Position numbers and translations under genes: made by a program
Notes under the pieces: model-generated
The model's database searches: none
Seen by the model: the letters and a program-made list of their open reading frames with translations, nothing else
Told to the model about the DNA's origin: nothing
Shown: positions 7,421 through 16,550 of the stretch, piece after piece
Layout: every line of letters begins with the position of its first letter
Numbering within the stretch: position 1 is the first letter of the stretch
Assembly (NCBI GenBank): GCA_000403295.2
Contig: KE159605.1
Coordinates: 963,409 to 1,027,408, forward strand
DNA: 64,000 nucleotides
Source of the DNA: Lachnospiraceae bacterium M18-1
GTDB taxonomy: Bacteria; Bacillota; Clostridia; Lachnospirales; Lachnospiraceae
Reading direction: 5' to 3'

Positions 7421-9426
7421 AAGTTTTCGACAGCCTGCTCCACGTCAACATCCGCAATCCCCCTATTTAAAAACCCTTCCGGCAGCCTGGAACTAGTATC
7501 CTGAAATTCTTTTTTCCACTCCGCCTGCATCCTCTGATCCCGAACGATATCCGACTTCCGAAGATTATAAGTCGGCACAATCTTCTTTACGATTTTCTTC
7601 ATATGATCGGTCTCTGCATATGCAGACTGGTACAGTTCCTCCAGATCCTTTAGGAATTCTTCCTCATCAAATTCAATCGGCTTTCCAACATGAATCCGCT
7701 CATTCTCCGTACTCTGTAGCCCCTCTTCATCCATCAATATCTCTTCATACAGCTTTTCTCCCGGTCGGAGTCCCGTATACTTAATCTTAATATCCGTATC
7801 CACTTCAAACCCTGACAAGCGGATCAGATTCTGTGCCAGCTCCGCTATCTTCACAGGCTGTCCCATATCCAGTACAAAGATCTCTCCGCCCTCTGCATTC
7901 ACTCCTGCCTGCAGCACAAGCGATACAGCTTCCGGAATCGTCATGAAATACCTGACAATATCTGGATGAGTCACCGTTATCGGTCCGCCTGCGGCTATCT
8001 GCTTTTTAAATAGCGGGATCACGCTTCCATTACTTCCCAACACATTTCCAAAACGCACTGCAACATACTCTGTCTCAGACCGATTGTTAAACACCTGAAT
8101 GATCATTTCACAAATCCGTTTGGAGGCCCCCATGATATTGGTCGGATTGACTGCTTTATCCGTAGATATCAGCACAAATTTCTTCGTACTATATTTATCT
8201 GCTGCCAATGCCACCTTATATGTACCAAACACATTATTCTTGATTGCCTCGTTTGGGCTGTCTTCCATCAGGGGTACATGCTTATGTGCTGCCGCATGAT
8301 ATACAATATCAGGCTGGTATCTTGCAAAAACACTGTCAACCTTCCGGCCATTGCGTACAGAACCAATCAAAACAACCAGATTCAAGTATGGATATTTTCC
8401 CATCAACTCCTGTTGGATATCATAGGCATTATTTTCATAAATATCAAATATGATCAGCTGTCTTGGATTATTTGCCGCAATCTGACGGCAGAGCTCGCTT
8501 CCTATACTTCCGCCACCGCCTGTCACCAGCACGACTTTATCAAACACATAATTTCCAATCTGTTCTGTCATAACCTGAACCGGTTCCCGGCCCAGCAGAT
8601 CTTCAATCTCTACATTGCGCAGCTTGGACACACTGACGTCACCATTTACCAGCTGATATACTCCCGGCAGAATCTTCATTTCACAGTTAGGGACCTTCTG
8701 GCAGATAGAAAGTATCTTCCGCTGTTCCTTTCTGCCTGCGCTTGGAATCGCTATGATGATCTCATTGACCGCGTACTTCTGTGCGGCTTTCAAAATCTGG
8801 TCCCTTCCCCCGACCACCTTAATGCCGTGAATAAATGTTCCATGCTTTCTGGAATCATCATCTATGATACAACATATCCGAGAATCTAGTTCATTACTCA
8901 GCTCCAGTTCTTTCATAACTACATTACAGGCTTCCCCCGCGCCAATAATCATGGTATTACGGGTATGATTTCCATGGATACGTCCACGGTATAAAAGCCG
9001 GACAAACCGATACGAAAACCTGCTTACACAAGTCAATAAAAACAAAGCTGTACCATAAAGCGGAAAATAACTTCTGCAAATGTCTTTGTTATATGTAAAA
9101 AAGAAATAAAACACATTAAAAAGAAATGACCCTATACAGCCTTCCAGCACATATACCAGTTCCTTGATGCTGGCAAATCTCCAAAGGCTTGTATAAAGGC
9201 GCAGCAATGCATAAATCCCTACCGTAACTATTGTATTAATTGGCATTAGTTCGATAACAGAAGCCAGATACCGCCCATCAATCTCGGATATGTGCATATT
9301 GAATCTGAGCCAGAGCGCCAGAAAAGAACTTAAGTTTATAAATACGATGTCCAAACATATAAGAAATGTTCTGGATAGAATGGAAAAAGCTTGCTTTTCT
9401 TTCATATCATCTATAAAACTCTTCAT
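7417..9426 (-). CDS. CapD/EpsC-like membrane nucleoside-diphosphate-sugar dehydratase/epimerase
   Basis: This protein of about 669 residues begins with four membrane helices and a CoA-binding-like Rossmann region (MIIGAGEACNVVMKEL). A C-terminal SDR domain follows with VTGGGGSIGSELCRQI and the HAAAHKHVPLME motif typical of UDP-GlcNAc 4,6-dehydratases of the CapD/WbpM/PglF type. It probably produces a UDP-4-keto-6-deoxy-HexNAc for 6-deoxy or 2,4-diamino sugars. A GTG at 9474 is possible, but the ATG at 9426 has GGAGG about ten bases upstream and avoids the overlap. The motif S-T-D-K-A-V-N-P replaces the usual Tyr-x3-Lys with Met/Lys as in this subfamily. Confidence 0.9.
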   Translation of the reverse strand: MKSFIDDMKEKQAFSILSRTFLICLDIVFINLSSFLALWLRFNMHISEIDGRYLASVIELMPINTIVTVGIYALLRLYTSLWRFASIKELVYVLEGCIGSFLFNVFYFFFTYNKDICRSYFPLYGTALFLLTCVSRFSYRFVRLLYRGRIHGNHTRNTMIIGAGEACNVVMKELELSNELDSRICCIIDDDSRKHGTFIHGIKVVGGRDQILKAAQKYAVNEIIIAIPSAGRKEQRKILSICQKVPNCEMKILPGVYQLVNGDVSVSKLRNVEIEDLLGREPVQVMTEQIGNYVFDKVVLVTGGGGSIGSELCRQIAANNPRQLIIFDIYENNAYDIQQELMGKYPYLNLVVLIGSVRNGRKVDSVFARYQPDIVYHAAAHKHVPLMEDSPNEAIKNNVFGTYKVALAADKYSTKKFVLISTDKAVNPTNIMGASKRICEMIIQVFNNRSETEYVAVRFGNVLGSNGSVIPLFKKQIAAGGPITVTHPDIVRYFMTIPEAVSLVLQAGVNAEGGEIFVLDMGQPVKIAELAQNLIRLSGFEVDTDIKIKYTGLRPGEKLYEEILMDEEGLQSTENERIHVGKPIEFDEEEFLKDLEELYQSAYAETDHMKKIVKKIVPTYNLRKSDIVRDQRMQAEWKKEFQDTSSRLPEGFLNRGIADVDVEQAVENF

Positions 9427-9466
9427 CTGTATATATCCTCCGCTTACTGCGTCATTTCGAAAGTAT

Positions 9467-9907
9467 TCACACACCCTGCCGAAATATCACCCATTTACTA
9501 AACGCATAATTCACCAGAATCACGAGCACCCCCGCAATAATCTTAATCACCGAATCCGGATATCCCATCCTGTCCACCAGCACCCACAGCATCCCCGTCT
9601 CACCAACTCCGGAGAGCACCCGTGCTGCCGCAAACTGCCAGACCTCCTGAAACAGCTTCTCCTTGCTCCAGTCCTTAGATCCAAACACCAATACCTTATT
9701 CACCACATAGGCAAATATCACCGCGATCACCCATGCAATGATATTACTGACGAGATAATGGATGGAACACAGCTTCGTACAGATAAAATATACCGCATAG
9801 TTTACAAGAGTAGTCACAGCGCCCCAAAAAACATAGGAGACCATTTCCCGATGACGTACTATAAGGCGCTCCCATATCTTCTCCATACTCCTGCCATTCC
9901 TTTCCAT
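9467..9907 (-). CDS. GtrA-family membrane protein
   Basis: This is a 146-residue protein with four predicted membrane helices. It contains the GtrA features YVFWGAVTTLVNYAVYF, FAYVVNKVLVFGS and the ending NYAFSKWVIFR. GtrA proteins are thought to flip polyprenyl-phosphate-linked monosaccharides across the membrane for later decoration of a polymer. It lies 4 bp after glf and before the CapD-like gene in one transcript. No matching polyprenyl-phosphate glycosyltransferase is next to it. The start could also be the ATG at 9886. Confidence 0.88.
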   Translation of the reverse strand: MERNGRSMEKIWERLIVRHREMVSYVFWGAVTTLVNYAVYFICTKLCSIHYLVSNIIAWVIAVIFAYVVNKVLVFGSKDWSKEKLFQEVWQFAAARVLSGVGETGMLWVLVDRMGYPDSVIKIIAGVLVILVNYAFSKWVIFRQGV

Positions 9908-9910
9908 TGC

Positions 9911-11008
9911 TCATAAAATCGCTTCCGCCGCAGCCAGTGCAGCCCCCACAACCTTATCCATATCATAATACTGATAATTCCCCAGCCGTCCTCCGAAGGT
10001 CACATTCTCCTCCGCCGCAGCCAGCTTCTTATATTCCGCATACAACTCACTGTTCTTTGCATCATTGACCGGATAGTAGGGCTCCATCCCGACCTGCCAC
10101 TCGGAAGAATACTCCCTGGAGATCACCGTCTTATCCTGCTTTCCAAATTCAAAGTGTTTATGTTCGATGACCCGTGTATAAGGTACTTCCTTATCCGTAT
10201 AATTGACCACTGCATTACCCTGGTAGTTTTCGCAGTCCAGGACCTCTGTCTCAAAACGGACAGAGCGGTATTCCAACGCCCCCAGCTGATATCCGAAATA
10301 TTCATCGATCATCCCTGTAAAAATGATCTTCTCCGCAATATCCGGATGCTCCTCCCGGAACTTGAAGAAGTCCGTATTCGTCCGCACTTCGATTCCTTCC
10401 AGCATCCGCTCCACAACGGCTGTATAACCGCCGATGGGAATCCCCTGATAGCGGTCGTTGAAATAATTGTTGTCATACGTGAACCGGACGGGCAGACGGC
10501 GGATGATGAAAGAAGGCAGATCCTTACAGTCCCGTCCCCACTGCTTTTCCGTATAGCCCTTTACCAGCTTCTCGAACACGTCCCGCCCCACCAGAGACAG
10601 ACACTGTTCCTCCAGATTCTTCGGTTCCGTAATTCCGGCTTCCTCCACCTGTCTGGCGATCATGTCCTTCGCCTCCTGGGGGGTACGAATCCCCCACATC
10701 TTGCTGAATGTATTCATATTGAAAGGAAGGTTGTACAGCTCGTCTTTATAAACCGCCACCGGAGAATTGATATAGTGATTAAACTCCGCAAACTGGTTCA
10801 TGTAATCCCAGATTTTTTTATCCGAGGTGTGAAAAATATGCGCGCCATATTTATGCACATGGATGCCCTCAATGTCTTCACAATAAATGTTTCCCGCAAT
10901 ATGATCCCTTCTGTCGATTACAAGGCATTTCTTCCCTCTCTGATGAAGTTCGTGCGCCATGACTGCACCATACAATCCGGCTCCGACGATCAAATAGTCA
11001 TACTTCAT
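9911..11008 (-). CDS. glf: UDP-galactopyranose mutase
   Basis: The protein is about 365 residues long. The FAD-binding motif DYLIVGAGLYGAVMA is at the start, followed by KKCLVIDRRDHIAGN, then GAHIFHT and YTEKQWGRDCKDLP, all hallmarks of Glf. It converts UDP-Galp to UDP-Galf, so galactofuranose is a likely component of the glycan made here. An upstream ATG at 11047 is in frame, but the ATG at 11008 (MKYDYL) has GGAG seven bases before it and matches the family start. It is first in the glf-gtrA-capD transcript. Confidence 0.96.
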   Translation of the reverse strand: MKYDYLIVGAGLYGAVMAHELHQRGKKCLVIDRRDHIAGNIYCEDIEGIHVHKYGAHIFHTSDKKIWDYMNQFAEFNHYINSPVAVYKDELYNLPFNMNTFSKMWGIRTPQEAKDMIARQVEEAGITEPKNLEEQCLSLVGRDVFEKLVKGYTEKQWGRDCKDLPSFIIRRLPVRFTYDNNYFNDRYQGIPIGGYTAVVERMLEGIEVRTNTDFFKFREEHPDIAEKIIFTGMIDEYFGYQLGALEYRSVRFETEVLDCENYQGNAVVNYTDKEVPYTRVIEHKHFEFGKQDKTVISREYSSEWQVGMEPYYPVNDAKNSELYAEYKKLAAAEENVTFGGRLGNYQYYDMDKVVGAALAAAEAIL

Positions 11009-11082
11009 AATGCTTCTCCATATATTTTTCCGTTTTTCATTCCACAATATTCATATTATCTGTCAAACAGACTGAATTTTCG

Positions 11083-11151
11083 GAATTATATCACATTTTT
11101 ATTTCTATAAAAGCTCTATCTATTTTACTCTCTATCCAAAGGCTTTGTCAA
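11083..11151 (-). promoter_or_regulatory. Promoter region of glf-gtrA-capD
   Basis: On the minus strand TTGACA (11146-11151) and TAAAAT (11122-11127) are 18 bp apart. A second possible -10 with an extended TG (TGATATAAT) follows around 11085-11095, with a poor -35. The promoter sits between the stop of the phosphoglycerol transferase gene and glf. Confidence 0.6.
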
Positions 11152-11178
11152 TGTTTACTCTCATATTAGCAAAAGTTA

Positions 11179-13026
11179 CTATTCAACCTCCTCCAGCACT
11201 CCCCCCAGCAGTACCATAGTTCCATCCTCCAAAACAGCATACACATCAATATGATATACCCCTGTCTTGTATCCGAAGCCGGCAATGCTGATATCCATCA
11301 CATAATTTCCCTCTTCATTCTGCCCTGCCTGCATCCACTGAAGGTCGCTCTGATCCTCCTCCTCCCATACGGCCACGTTTATGGCCATAATGTCTCCTTC
11401 CACATTCCGGATATCAGAGATCATGAGAGGCAGAATCCCGGTCATTGCATCATACTCTGACACCGTAAGCAAAGCTGACGCCACTTCCACCTGCGGTGTC
11501 TCCGTCTTTGGTACCGCTTTTATATAAGATGTCAGGTCTTCCATGAACTTTGACTTCCTGCTCAGTTCTGTTTCCACCCAGTCACGCTGGTACTTTTCTG
11601 TCAATGTCCATTCATCAGAGAACAGATTAGTCCCCAGTCCCAGGCGGTTTCCTTCGATTTCTGCGCCCAGGCTTGCCAGAGTGGTCGGATAGTAATCGTA
11701 TGTGGTGTAGTTCCTGTATACATCCGGTTTCTGCACTTCGGCGGCCGGATTGATGTAGGCCGTATACACCTTTCTGGCATAGTCATAGTCCACGTCCTCA
11801 CAGAAATCACTGTCCATCGTGGGATGGTCGCCTGCAAGCACGATGGTTGTATTTTCATAAAAGTCCTGCCTCTGGATCCATCTTACAAACTCTGTCACCA
11901 TCCTGCTGGAACATGCCATCACATTTGCATACTGGTTGCCCCCAAATTCGTCCCTGCAGCGTTCACAGACATATCCGTCCTCTCTGTGGGTATCCACAGT
12001 CAGTATCGTCAGGTTAAAAGGCTCCTCCTGTTCTGCCAGTGTGCGCAGCTCCCTTTTTGCAAAGTTAAAAAGCCGTTTATCTTCATATCCCCACCATACA
12101 CGGTATCCCTCCGGGATCATTTTCTCATCGGCCGCGTAGATGTAGTCATGGATCGTAAAATCTCCGTGCCCGGAAAACAAAAGCCTTCTCCCGCCGAATG
12201 TGGCGTCGGATCCGATCAGCAGAGTCTGGGAGTAGCCTGCCTGCTGGAGGATATCCCCCAGGGTAGTGGTTCCGGCAAAAAAGGAATCCTGAGTATTCAT
12301 CTCGTTATTTTCCAGCGGAATAGACAGGGGCAGGCCTGCAGACTGTGCAAACATCGCCGCAACAGTCCAGGTTGTCTGGGGCATGGAATATCCGCCGTTC
12401 AGAATAGTCTCTGAGCCGGAAAAATCCTCATATTCCTGCGCTATCTCTGTCAGTTCCGGGATGCAGCTTTTCTCAAAAGCACCGCCGTTTTCCTCATCGG
12501 TATAAGTAACCTCCATAGACTCGAGGTATATATAGATCAGGTTCCTCTTCTGCTCCGGGAAACGGATCTCCACATTATTTGCATCCACATAATTGTCATC
12601 AATAAACGTGGAATAAGTGCTCTTATTCTCCGAATAATTTGCAAGATCCAGCCGGACCCATGTCATGTTTAGAAAGTATCCCGCAAGTACAGCGGAGCCG
12701 GCCACAATCCCGGCCATAACCGAATGGTATAATATTTTTCGTTTACGCAGGACGATCATCAGTATGATAATAAAAATCAGCACAAGCACTGTACCTGGTA
12801 TACAATACTCCATATATTCCATGATGATCTCGGTACTGGTACCCTCTATCGGGGAATTGATATGGTAAACCAGTTCATCCATTGTCAGATGGCTCCATGT
12901 GGCAAACATCCATCTGATACTGTTGCTCAGCAAGACAGCTCCGACTCCCAGTATCAGAACAACTGCCGCCTCAAAAACATAAAATATACATTTGATGATC
13001 TTAACAAACACATTCTTTGCATTCAT
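11179..13026 (-). CDS. LTA-synthase-like phosphoglycerol transferase (sulfatase superfamily)
   Basis: This 615-residue protein has three N-terminal membrane helices (around residues 10-35, 68-92 and 100-120) and an extracellular alkaline-phosphatase-fold domain. Metal/catalytic positions are visible: Glu in LIYIYLESMEVTY, Thr in SMPQTTWT and Asp-His in VLAGDHPTMD. The C-terminal roughly 110 residues form an extra domain beyond the sulfatase fold. Family members transfer glycerol phosphate from phosphatidylglycerol to lipoteichoic acid or to glycans such as in MdoB. It lies 13 bp after glmS and is probably cotranscribed. Confidence 0.85.
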   Translation of the reverse strand: MNAKNVFVKIIKCIFYVFEAAVVLILGVGAVLLSNSIRWMFATWSHLTMDELVYHINSPIEGTSTEIIMEYMEYCIPGTVLVLIFIIILMIVLRKRKILYHSVMAGIVAGSAVLAGYFLNMTWVRLDLANYSENKSTYSTFIDDNYVDANNVEIRFPEQKRNLIYIYLESMEVTYTDEENGGAFEKSCIPELTEIAQEYEDFSGSETILNGGYSMPQTTWTVAAMFAQSAGLPLSIPLENNEMNTQDSFFAGTTTLGDILQQAGYSQTLLIGSDATFGGRRLLFSGHGDFTIHDYIYAADEKMIPEGYRVWWGYEDKRLFNFAKRELRTLAEQEEPFNLTILTVDTHREDGYVCERCRDEFGGNQYANVMACSSRMVTEFVRWIQRQDFYENTTIVLAGDHPTMDSDFCEDVDYDYARKVYTAYINPAAEVQKPDVYRNYTTYDYYPTTLASLGAEIEGNRLGLGTNLFSDEWTLTEKYQRDWVETELSRKSKFMEDLTSYIKAVPKTETPQVEVASALLTVSEYDAMTGILPLMISDIRNVEGDIMAINVAVWEEEDQSDLQWMQAGQNEEGNYVMDISIAGFGYKTGVYHIDVYAVLEDGTMVLLGGVLEEVE

Positions 13027-13039
13027 TTTTTTCTAACGC

Positions 13040-14866
13040 TCACTCCACAGTTACAGATTTTGCCAGATTCCTTGGCTTATCTACATCGCATCCTTTTCCG
13101 ACCGATATATAATACCCGAACAGCTGCAGCGGTATGATCGCCAGAGAATTGGTAAAATACCGGTTTGTCTCCGGAATGTAGATCACATAATCCGCCGCCC
13201 GCTTTACTTCGTCATTTCCTTCATTTGTCACCGCCAGCACAAAAGCCCCCCTGGTCCTGACCTCCACCATATTGCTGATCATCTTTTTATACAGCTTCTC
13301 CTGTGTCAGGACCGCCGCCACGAGCGTACCCTCTTCGATCAGAGATATGGTGCCGTGCTTCAGTTCTCCTGCCGCATAAGCCTCGGAATGAATATAGGAG
13401 ATTTCTTTCAGCTTCAGAGAGCCTTCCAGAGAGATCGCATAGTCAATCCCTCTTCCGATGAAAAACACATCCCTGGCCGCCAGATATCGATTCGCAAACT
13501 TCTGGATTCGGTTTTTGTTATTTAAAAGCATTTCCACCTGATCCGGAATCCGCTTCAAATCCTCAATATACCGCCCCAGCTCCGCGTCTGTTATCGTCCC
13601 CCGTACCTGCGCAAACTTCATGGCAAGGAGATACAATGCGATCAGCTGGCAGGAATAGGCCTTGGTCGTAGCCACCGCGATCTCAGGCCCTGCCCATGTA
13701 TACATCACATTATCCGCTTCTCTTGCAATGGAGCTTCCCACTACATTCACAATCCCCAGTACCTTTGCCCCCCTGTCCCGGGAATCCCGCAAAGCAGCAA
13801 GGGAATCCGCTGTTTCACCGGACTGGCTGATGATCACGATCAGTGTACCGTCCTCGATCAGCGGATCCCGATACCGGTATTCTGAAGCAAGATCAACCTC
13901 CACCGGAATCCGCGCCATACCCTCCAGCACATATTTTCCTGTCACGCCCGCATGGTAAGCGGAACCGCAGGCTACGATCATCAGCTTCCTGATACTCCAT
14001 ATTTCCCCGTCCGACATCTCCAGCTCGTCTATGACCACCTTTCCGTCCTTGAACCTTGGAGAGAATGTATCCGTGATCGCCTTTGGCTGTTCATACATTT
14101 CTTTCAGCATAAAATGCTCATAGCCGCCTTTTTCCGCGGCATCCACATCCCAGTCAATATGCGTGGAGTCCTTTTGGATGGATTCCTCGTCTACATTAAA
14201 GAACTCCATGGAGTCCTGCTTCATGCGGACAATTTCTTCATTTTCAATAAAATAAACGTCTCTTGTATATTTCAAAACAGCAGGCACATCGGAAGCGATG
14301 ATACATCCATCCTTTGTGTGCCCCACGATCAGAGGGCTGTCTTTGCGTACCGCATAAAGCTCTTCCGGATGATCCTTAAATAAAATACCAAGAGCATAGG
14401 ACCCTTCCATTCGGTGCATGATCTTGACGATCGCCTGCAGAGGATTCCCCTGATAATAATAATCCAGAAGGTGTGCGATTACTTCCGTATCTGTATCGGA
14501 GACAAACTGATACCCTTTCTCGGTCAGCTTCTTTTTCAGCTTCAGATAGTTCTCTATGATTCCGTTATGCACGACTACAATGCTCTGCTCCGCGTTGAAA
14601 TGCGGATGTGCATTCACGTCTGACGGTTCTCCGTGAGTCGCCCAGCGGGTATGTCCGATCCCGGTATGTCCCGGAAAGATTTCCCCGTCATGAGTCAGTT
14701 CACTGAGCACCTTCAGCCTTCCCTTTGCCTTTTTCATCCGGATATTTTTGCCGTCATAGACAGCAATTCCTGCCGAATCATATCCTCTGTATTCCAGCTT
14801 GCCCAACCCGTCCAGCAGGATCGGTGCAGCGGGCCGTTCCCCTACATATCCAACTATTCCACACAT
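13040..14866 (-). CDS. glmS: Glutamine-fructose-6-phosphate aminotransferase
   Basis: This is a full-length 608-residue enzyme. The N-terminal glutaminase domain begins MCGIVGYVGER with Cys2 as nucleophile and contains GHTRWATHG. Two SIS domains follow (SQSGETADSLAALR and the isomerase region), and the end is DKPRNLAKSVTVE, the usual C-terminus. It makes glucosamine-6-phosphate, the entry to UDP-GlcNAc for peptidoglycan and the amino sugars made by this locus. AAAGGAGAGG precedes the start. I see no glmS ribozyme core in the short upstream region. Confidence 0.98.
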   Translation of the reverse strand: MCGIVGYVGERPAAPILLDGLGKLEYRGYDSAGIAVYDGKNIRMKKAKGRLKVLSELTHDGEIFPGHTGIGHTRWATHGEPSDVNAHPHFNAEQSIVVVHNGIIENYLKLKKKLTEKGYQFVSDTDTEVIAHLLDYYYQGNPLQAIVKIMHRMEGSYALGILFKDHPEELYAVRKDSPLIVGHTKDGCIIASDVPAVLKYTRDVYFIENEEIVRMKQDSMEFFNVDEESIQKDSTHIDWDVDAAEKGGYEHFMLKEMYEQPKAITDTFSPRFKDGKVVIDELEMSDGEIWSIRKLMIVACGSAYHAGVTGKYVLEGMARIPVEVDLASEYRYRDPLIEDGTLIVIISQSGETADSLAALRDSRDRGAKVLGIVNVVGSSIAREADNVMYTWAGPEIAVATTKAYSCQLIALYLLAMKFAQVRGTITDAELGRYIEDLKRIPDQVEMLLNNKNRIQKFANRYLAARDVFFIGRGIDYAISLEGSLKLKEISYIHSEAYAAGELKHGTISLIEEGTLVAAVLTQEKLYKKMISNMVEVRTRGAFVLAVTNEGNDEVKRAADYVIYIPETNRYFTNSLAIIPLQLFGYYISVGKGCDVDKPRNLAKSVTVE

Positions 14867-14896
14867 AAAGCCTCTCCTTTTGCTTCATTCCTCAAA

Positions 14897-14934
14897 ATCC
14901 GGCAAAGTGTGCCTGCGGACACACCCTGCCGGAT
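14897..14934 (-). terminator. GC-rich hairpin between the cohesin-domain gene and glmS
   Basis: On the minus strand ATCCGGCA and TGCCGGAT enclose an inner TGTG/CACA stem, followed by TTTTG. It lies about 120 nt after the upstream gene and only 30 nt before glmS, so it could be a weak terminator or an attenuator in the glmS leader. Confidence 0.5.
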
Positions 14935-15057
14935 CCTGTTTCCTGCTCCGCTGAATCAGTACGGCGAATCATTCTGATGCAGACAGATACTGATTCTTCA
15001 TACCATGATATGCTTCATATACAGCAGGCAATCTCTGTAACCATATTCCGTCCCGGA

Positions 15058-16521
15058 TCACACATCAATAAAATCGATATCATCATAGGAATCCTTTTGG
15101 GGAGGCTGCTGTGTTCCTCCGGCAGGACTCTTTTTCCCTGGGACGTATTCTTTTATATCGTCTTCCTCGTCATCATCGTAGTCGTATTCATCATCATATT
15201 CGTCATCGTATTCATCATAATAGCCGTCATCGGAATCTGTATAATCATCAATATACTCATCCTCAAAATCGTCTTCCAGGTAATCGTCTTCATCGTCCTG
15301 CATGTCATCGTCATCATCGTAGCCTACGAACTGGCTGCGGGATTTTTTCCGCAGCTTCGGTTCATCCACATCATCCCCCACATAGAGATTCTCAAGCTCT
15401 TCGTTCCGCCGTCCAAGCTTGACGGACAGTACAAGGATGATGATAAACAGGATCAATACGATCACTCCGACAGCCGCCGCAAGGATCAGCAGATTATCTG
15501 TAATGATCTTCTGCACTTTCCCAAGGGTTGAACTGTCTTCCTCTTCCTCCGGCTCTTCGGTCTTCACAGGAGCAACATACCGCTGATATGTTGTGTCTAC
15601 CTGATCATACTGGTAAAAGCCTTCTACTCCGCCGCTGCTCAGTGCATAGATGAGGTAAAAGTCATTGGCCTCCATATTCTGCCATGCCGGGAAGTTCACC
15701 CCGTGCAGAGCCAGGGACGTCTCATAGAATGCCTCCGGAAGCCCGCTGCCGTCCGCAGAGGAAAGCACATAAATATAAAAAGAATCTGACACATCTACCC
15801 GTTCTGCACGGATAAAGGTACTATCGCTTTCATTGTACAGCACTGTGATGGGATCCTCTTCTCCGGATATCATAAACAGCATCACTTTTCCAGAAGAATC
15901 CTGCCGGATCGCGGAATGCTCCACACCTGCATACTGTACGGTACTCCTGGTAAAACCCGCCGGAATCAGTGCGTCTGAAAAGTTCTCATAAATCGCATAA
16001 TATGCACCGTTGATCTCAATACTTTCCTGACCCATAATCCGTTCTGTCGGCTCTCCCGAAGCCGCAGCGCCTCCGGTCCCATCATCAGGTCCGATCGTAA
16101 CCGCAGACTCTCCTGCGGTCAAGTTTAAAGTCTCGTCAGAAAACAGATACGCTGTGGAATCTGTCACCCGAATCGCTGCCGTTCCTTCCGCCAGGCCTCT
16201 GAACAGCATCTCAAAGACCATCTCCGTCTCAGCCCCCGTACCGGAACGGGTCAGTGTAAGAGTTCCTTCACCGCCCTCTACACTGGTTCCGCTTATAAAT
16301 TCCAGAAGAGCTGTATCATAAGACAAGGTCACATTCACATCGCCGATCGGCTGTCCGCCCCCGTCTATCCTCACCGTAACAGGAATCTCTCCGCCTACCA
16401 TACCTTCGGGATCTGACAGCATCAGTGTTCCCTCGGCAGCATAACCCGTCAGCGCCGGGAAAAGCAGCATCGTACATACCGCAGCCATCATTACGATCCA
16501 TCTGGTCACTCGTTTCTTCAT
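15058..16521 (-). CDS. Cohesin-domain surface protein with membrane anchor and acidic cytoplasmic tail
   Basis: This protein of about 487 residues begins with a signal peptide (MKKRVTRWIVMMAAV to the cleavage region GYAAEG). A beta-rich domain of about 130 residues follows, with GMVGGEIPVTVRI and VNVTLSYDTALLEF typical of cohesin modules. A second uncharacterised region follows, then a single membrane helix (LLILAAAVGVIVLILFIIIL), a charged segment and a strongly acidic Asp/Glu/Tyr tail of about 100 residues. The ATG at 16521 follows AGAGGT; a TTG/ATG further up at 16560 would overlap the LCP gene. No dockerin partner is seen in the window. Confidence 0.7.
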   Translation of the reverse strand: MKKRVTRWIVMMAAVCTMLLFPALTGYAAEGTLMLSDPEGMVGGEIPVTVRIDGGGQPIGDVNVTLSYDTALLEFISGTSVEGGEGTLTLTRSGTGAETEMVFEMLFRGLAEGTAAIRVTDSTAYLFSDETLNLTAGESAVTIGPDDGTGGAAASGEPTERIMGQESIEINGAYYAIYENFSDALIPAGFTRSTVQYAGVEHSAIRQDSSGKVMLFMISGEEDPITVLYNESDSTFIRAERVDVSDSFYIYVLSSADGSGLPEAFYETSLALHGVNFPAWQNMEANDFYLIYALSSGGVEGFYQYDQVDTTYQRYVAPVKTEEPEEEEDSSTLGKVQKIITDNLLILAAAVGVIVLILFIIILVLSVKLGRRNEELENLYVGDDVDEPKLRKKSRSQFVGYDDDDDMQDDEDDYLEDDFEDEYIDDYTDSDDGYYDEYDDEYDDEYDYDDDEEDDIKEYVPGKKSPAGGTQQPPQKDSYDDIDFIDV

Positions 16522-16550
16522 AGTATTTACCTCTTCTCCTGTATTTATAC

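Noticed and set aside
8278..8889. A 203-codon plus-strand frame inside the CapD-like gene
   Set aside because: It is antisense to a clear SDR domain, has no domain character and no ribosome site.
10154..11110. A 318-codon plus-strand frame opposite glf
   Set aside because: Glf on the minus strand is unmistakable; the antisense frame shows only complementary codon bias.
14867..15057. A glmS ribozyme/riboswitch before glmS
   Set aside because: The short upstream region has one GC-rich hairpin but none of the conserved core segments or the length of the glmS ribozyme.
15111..15422. CRISPR-like or other functional repeats in the acidic-tail coding DNA
   Set aside because: The repetition follows from GAT/GAC/GAA codons for Asp/Glu; there are no spaced direct repeats of constant length.
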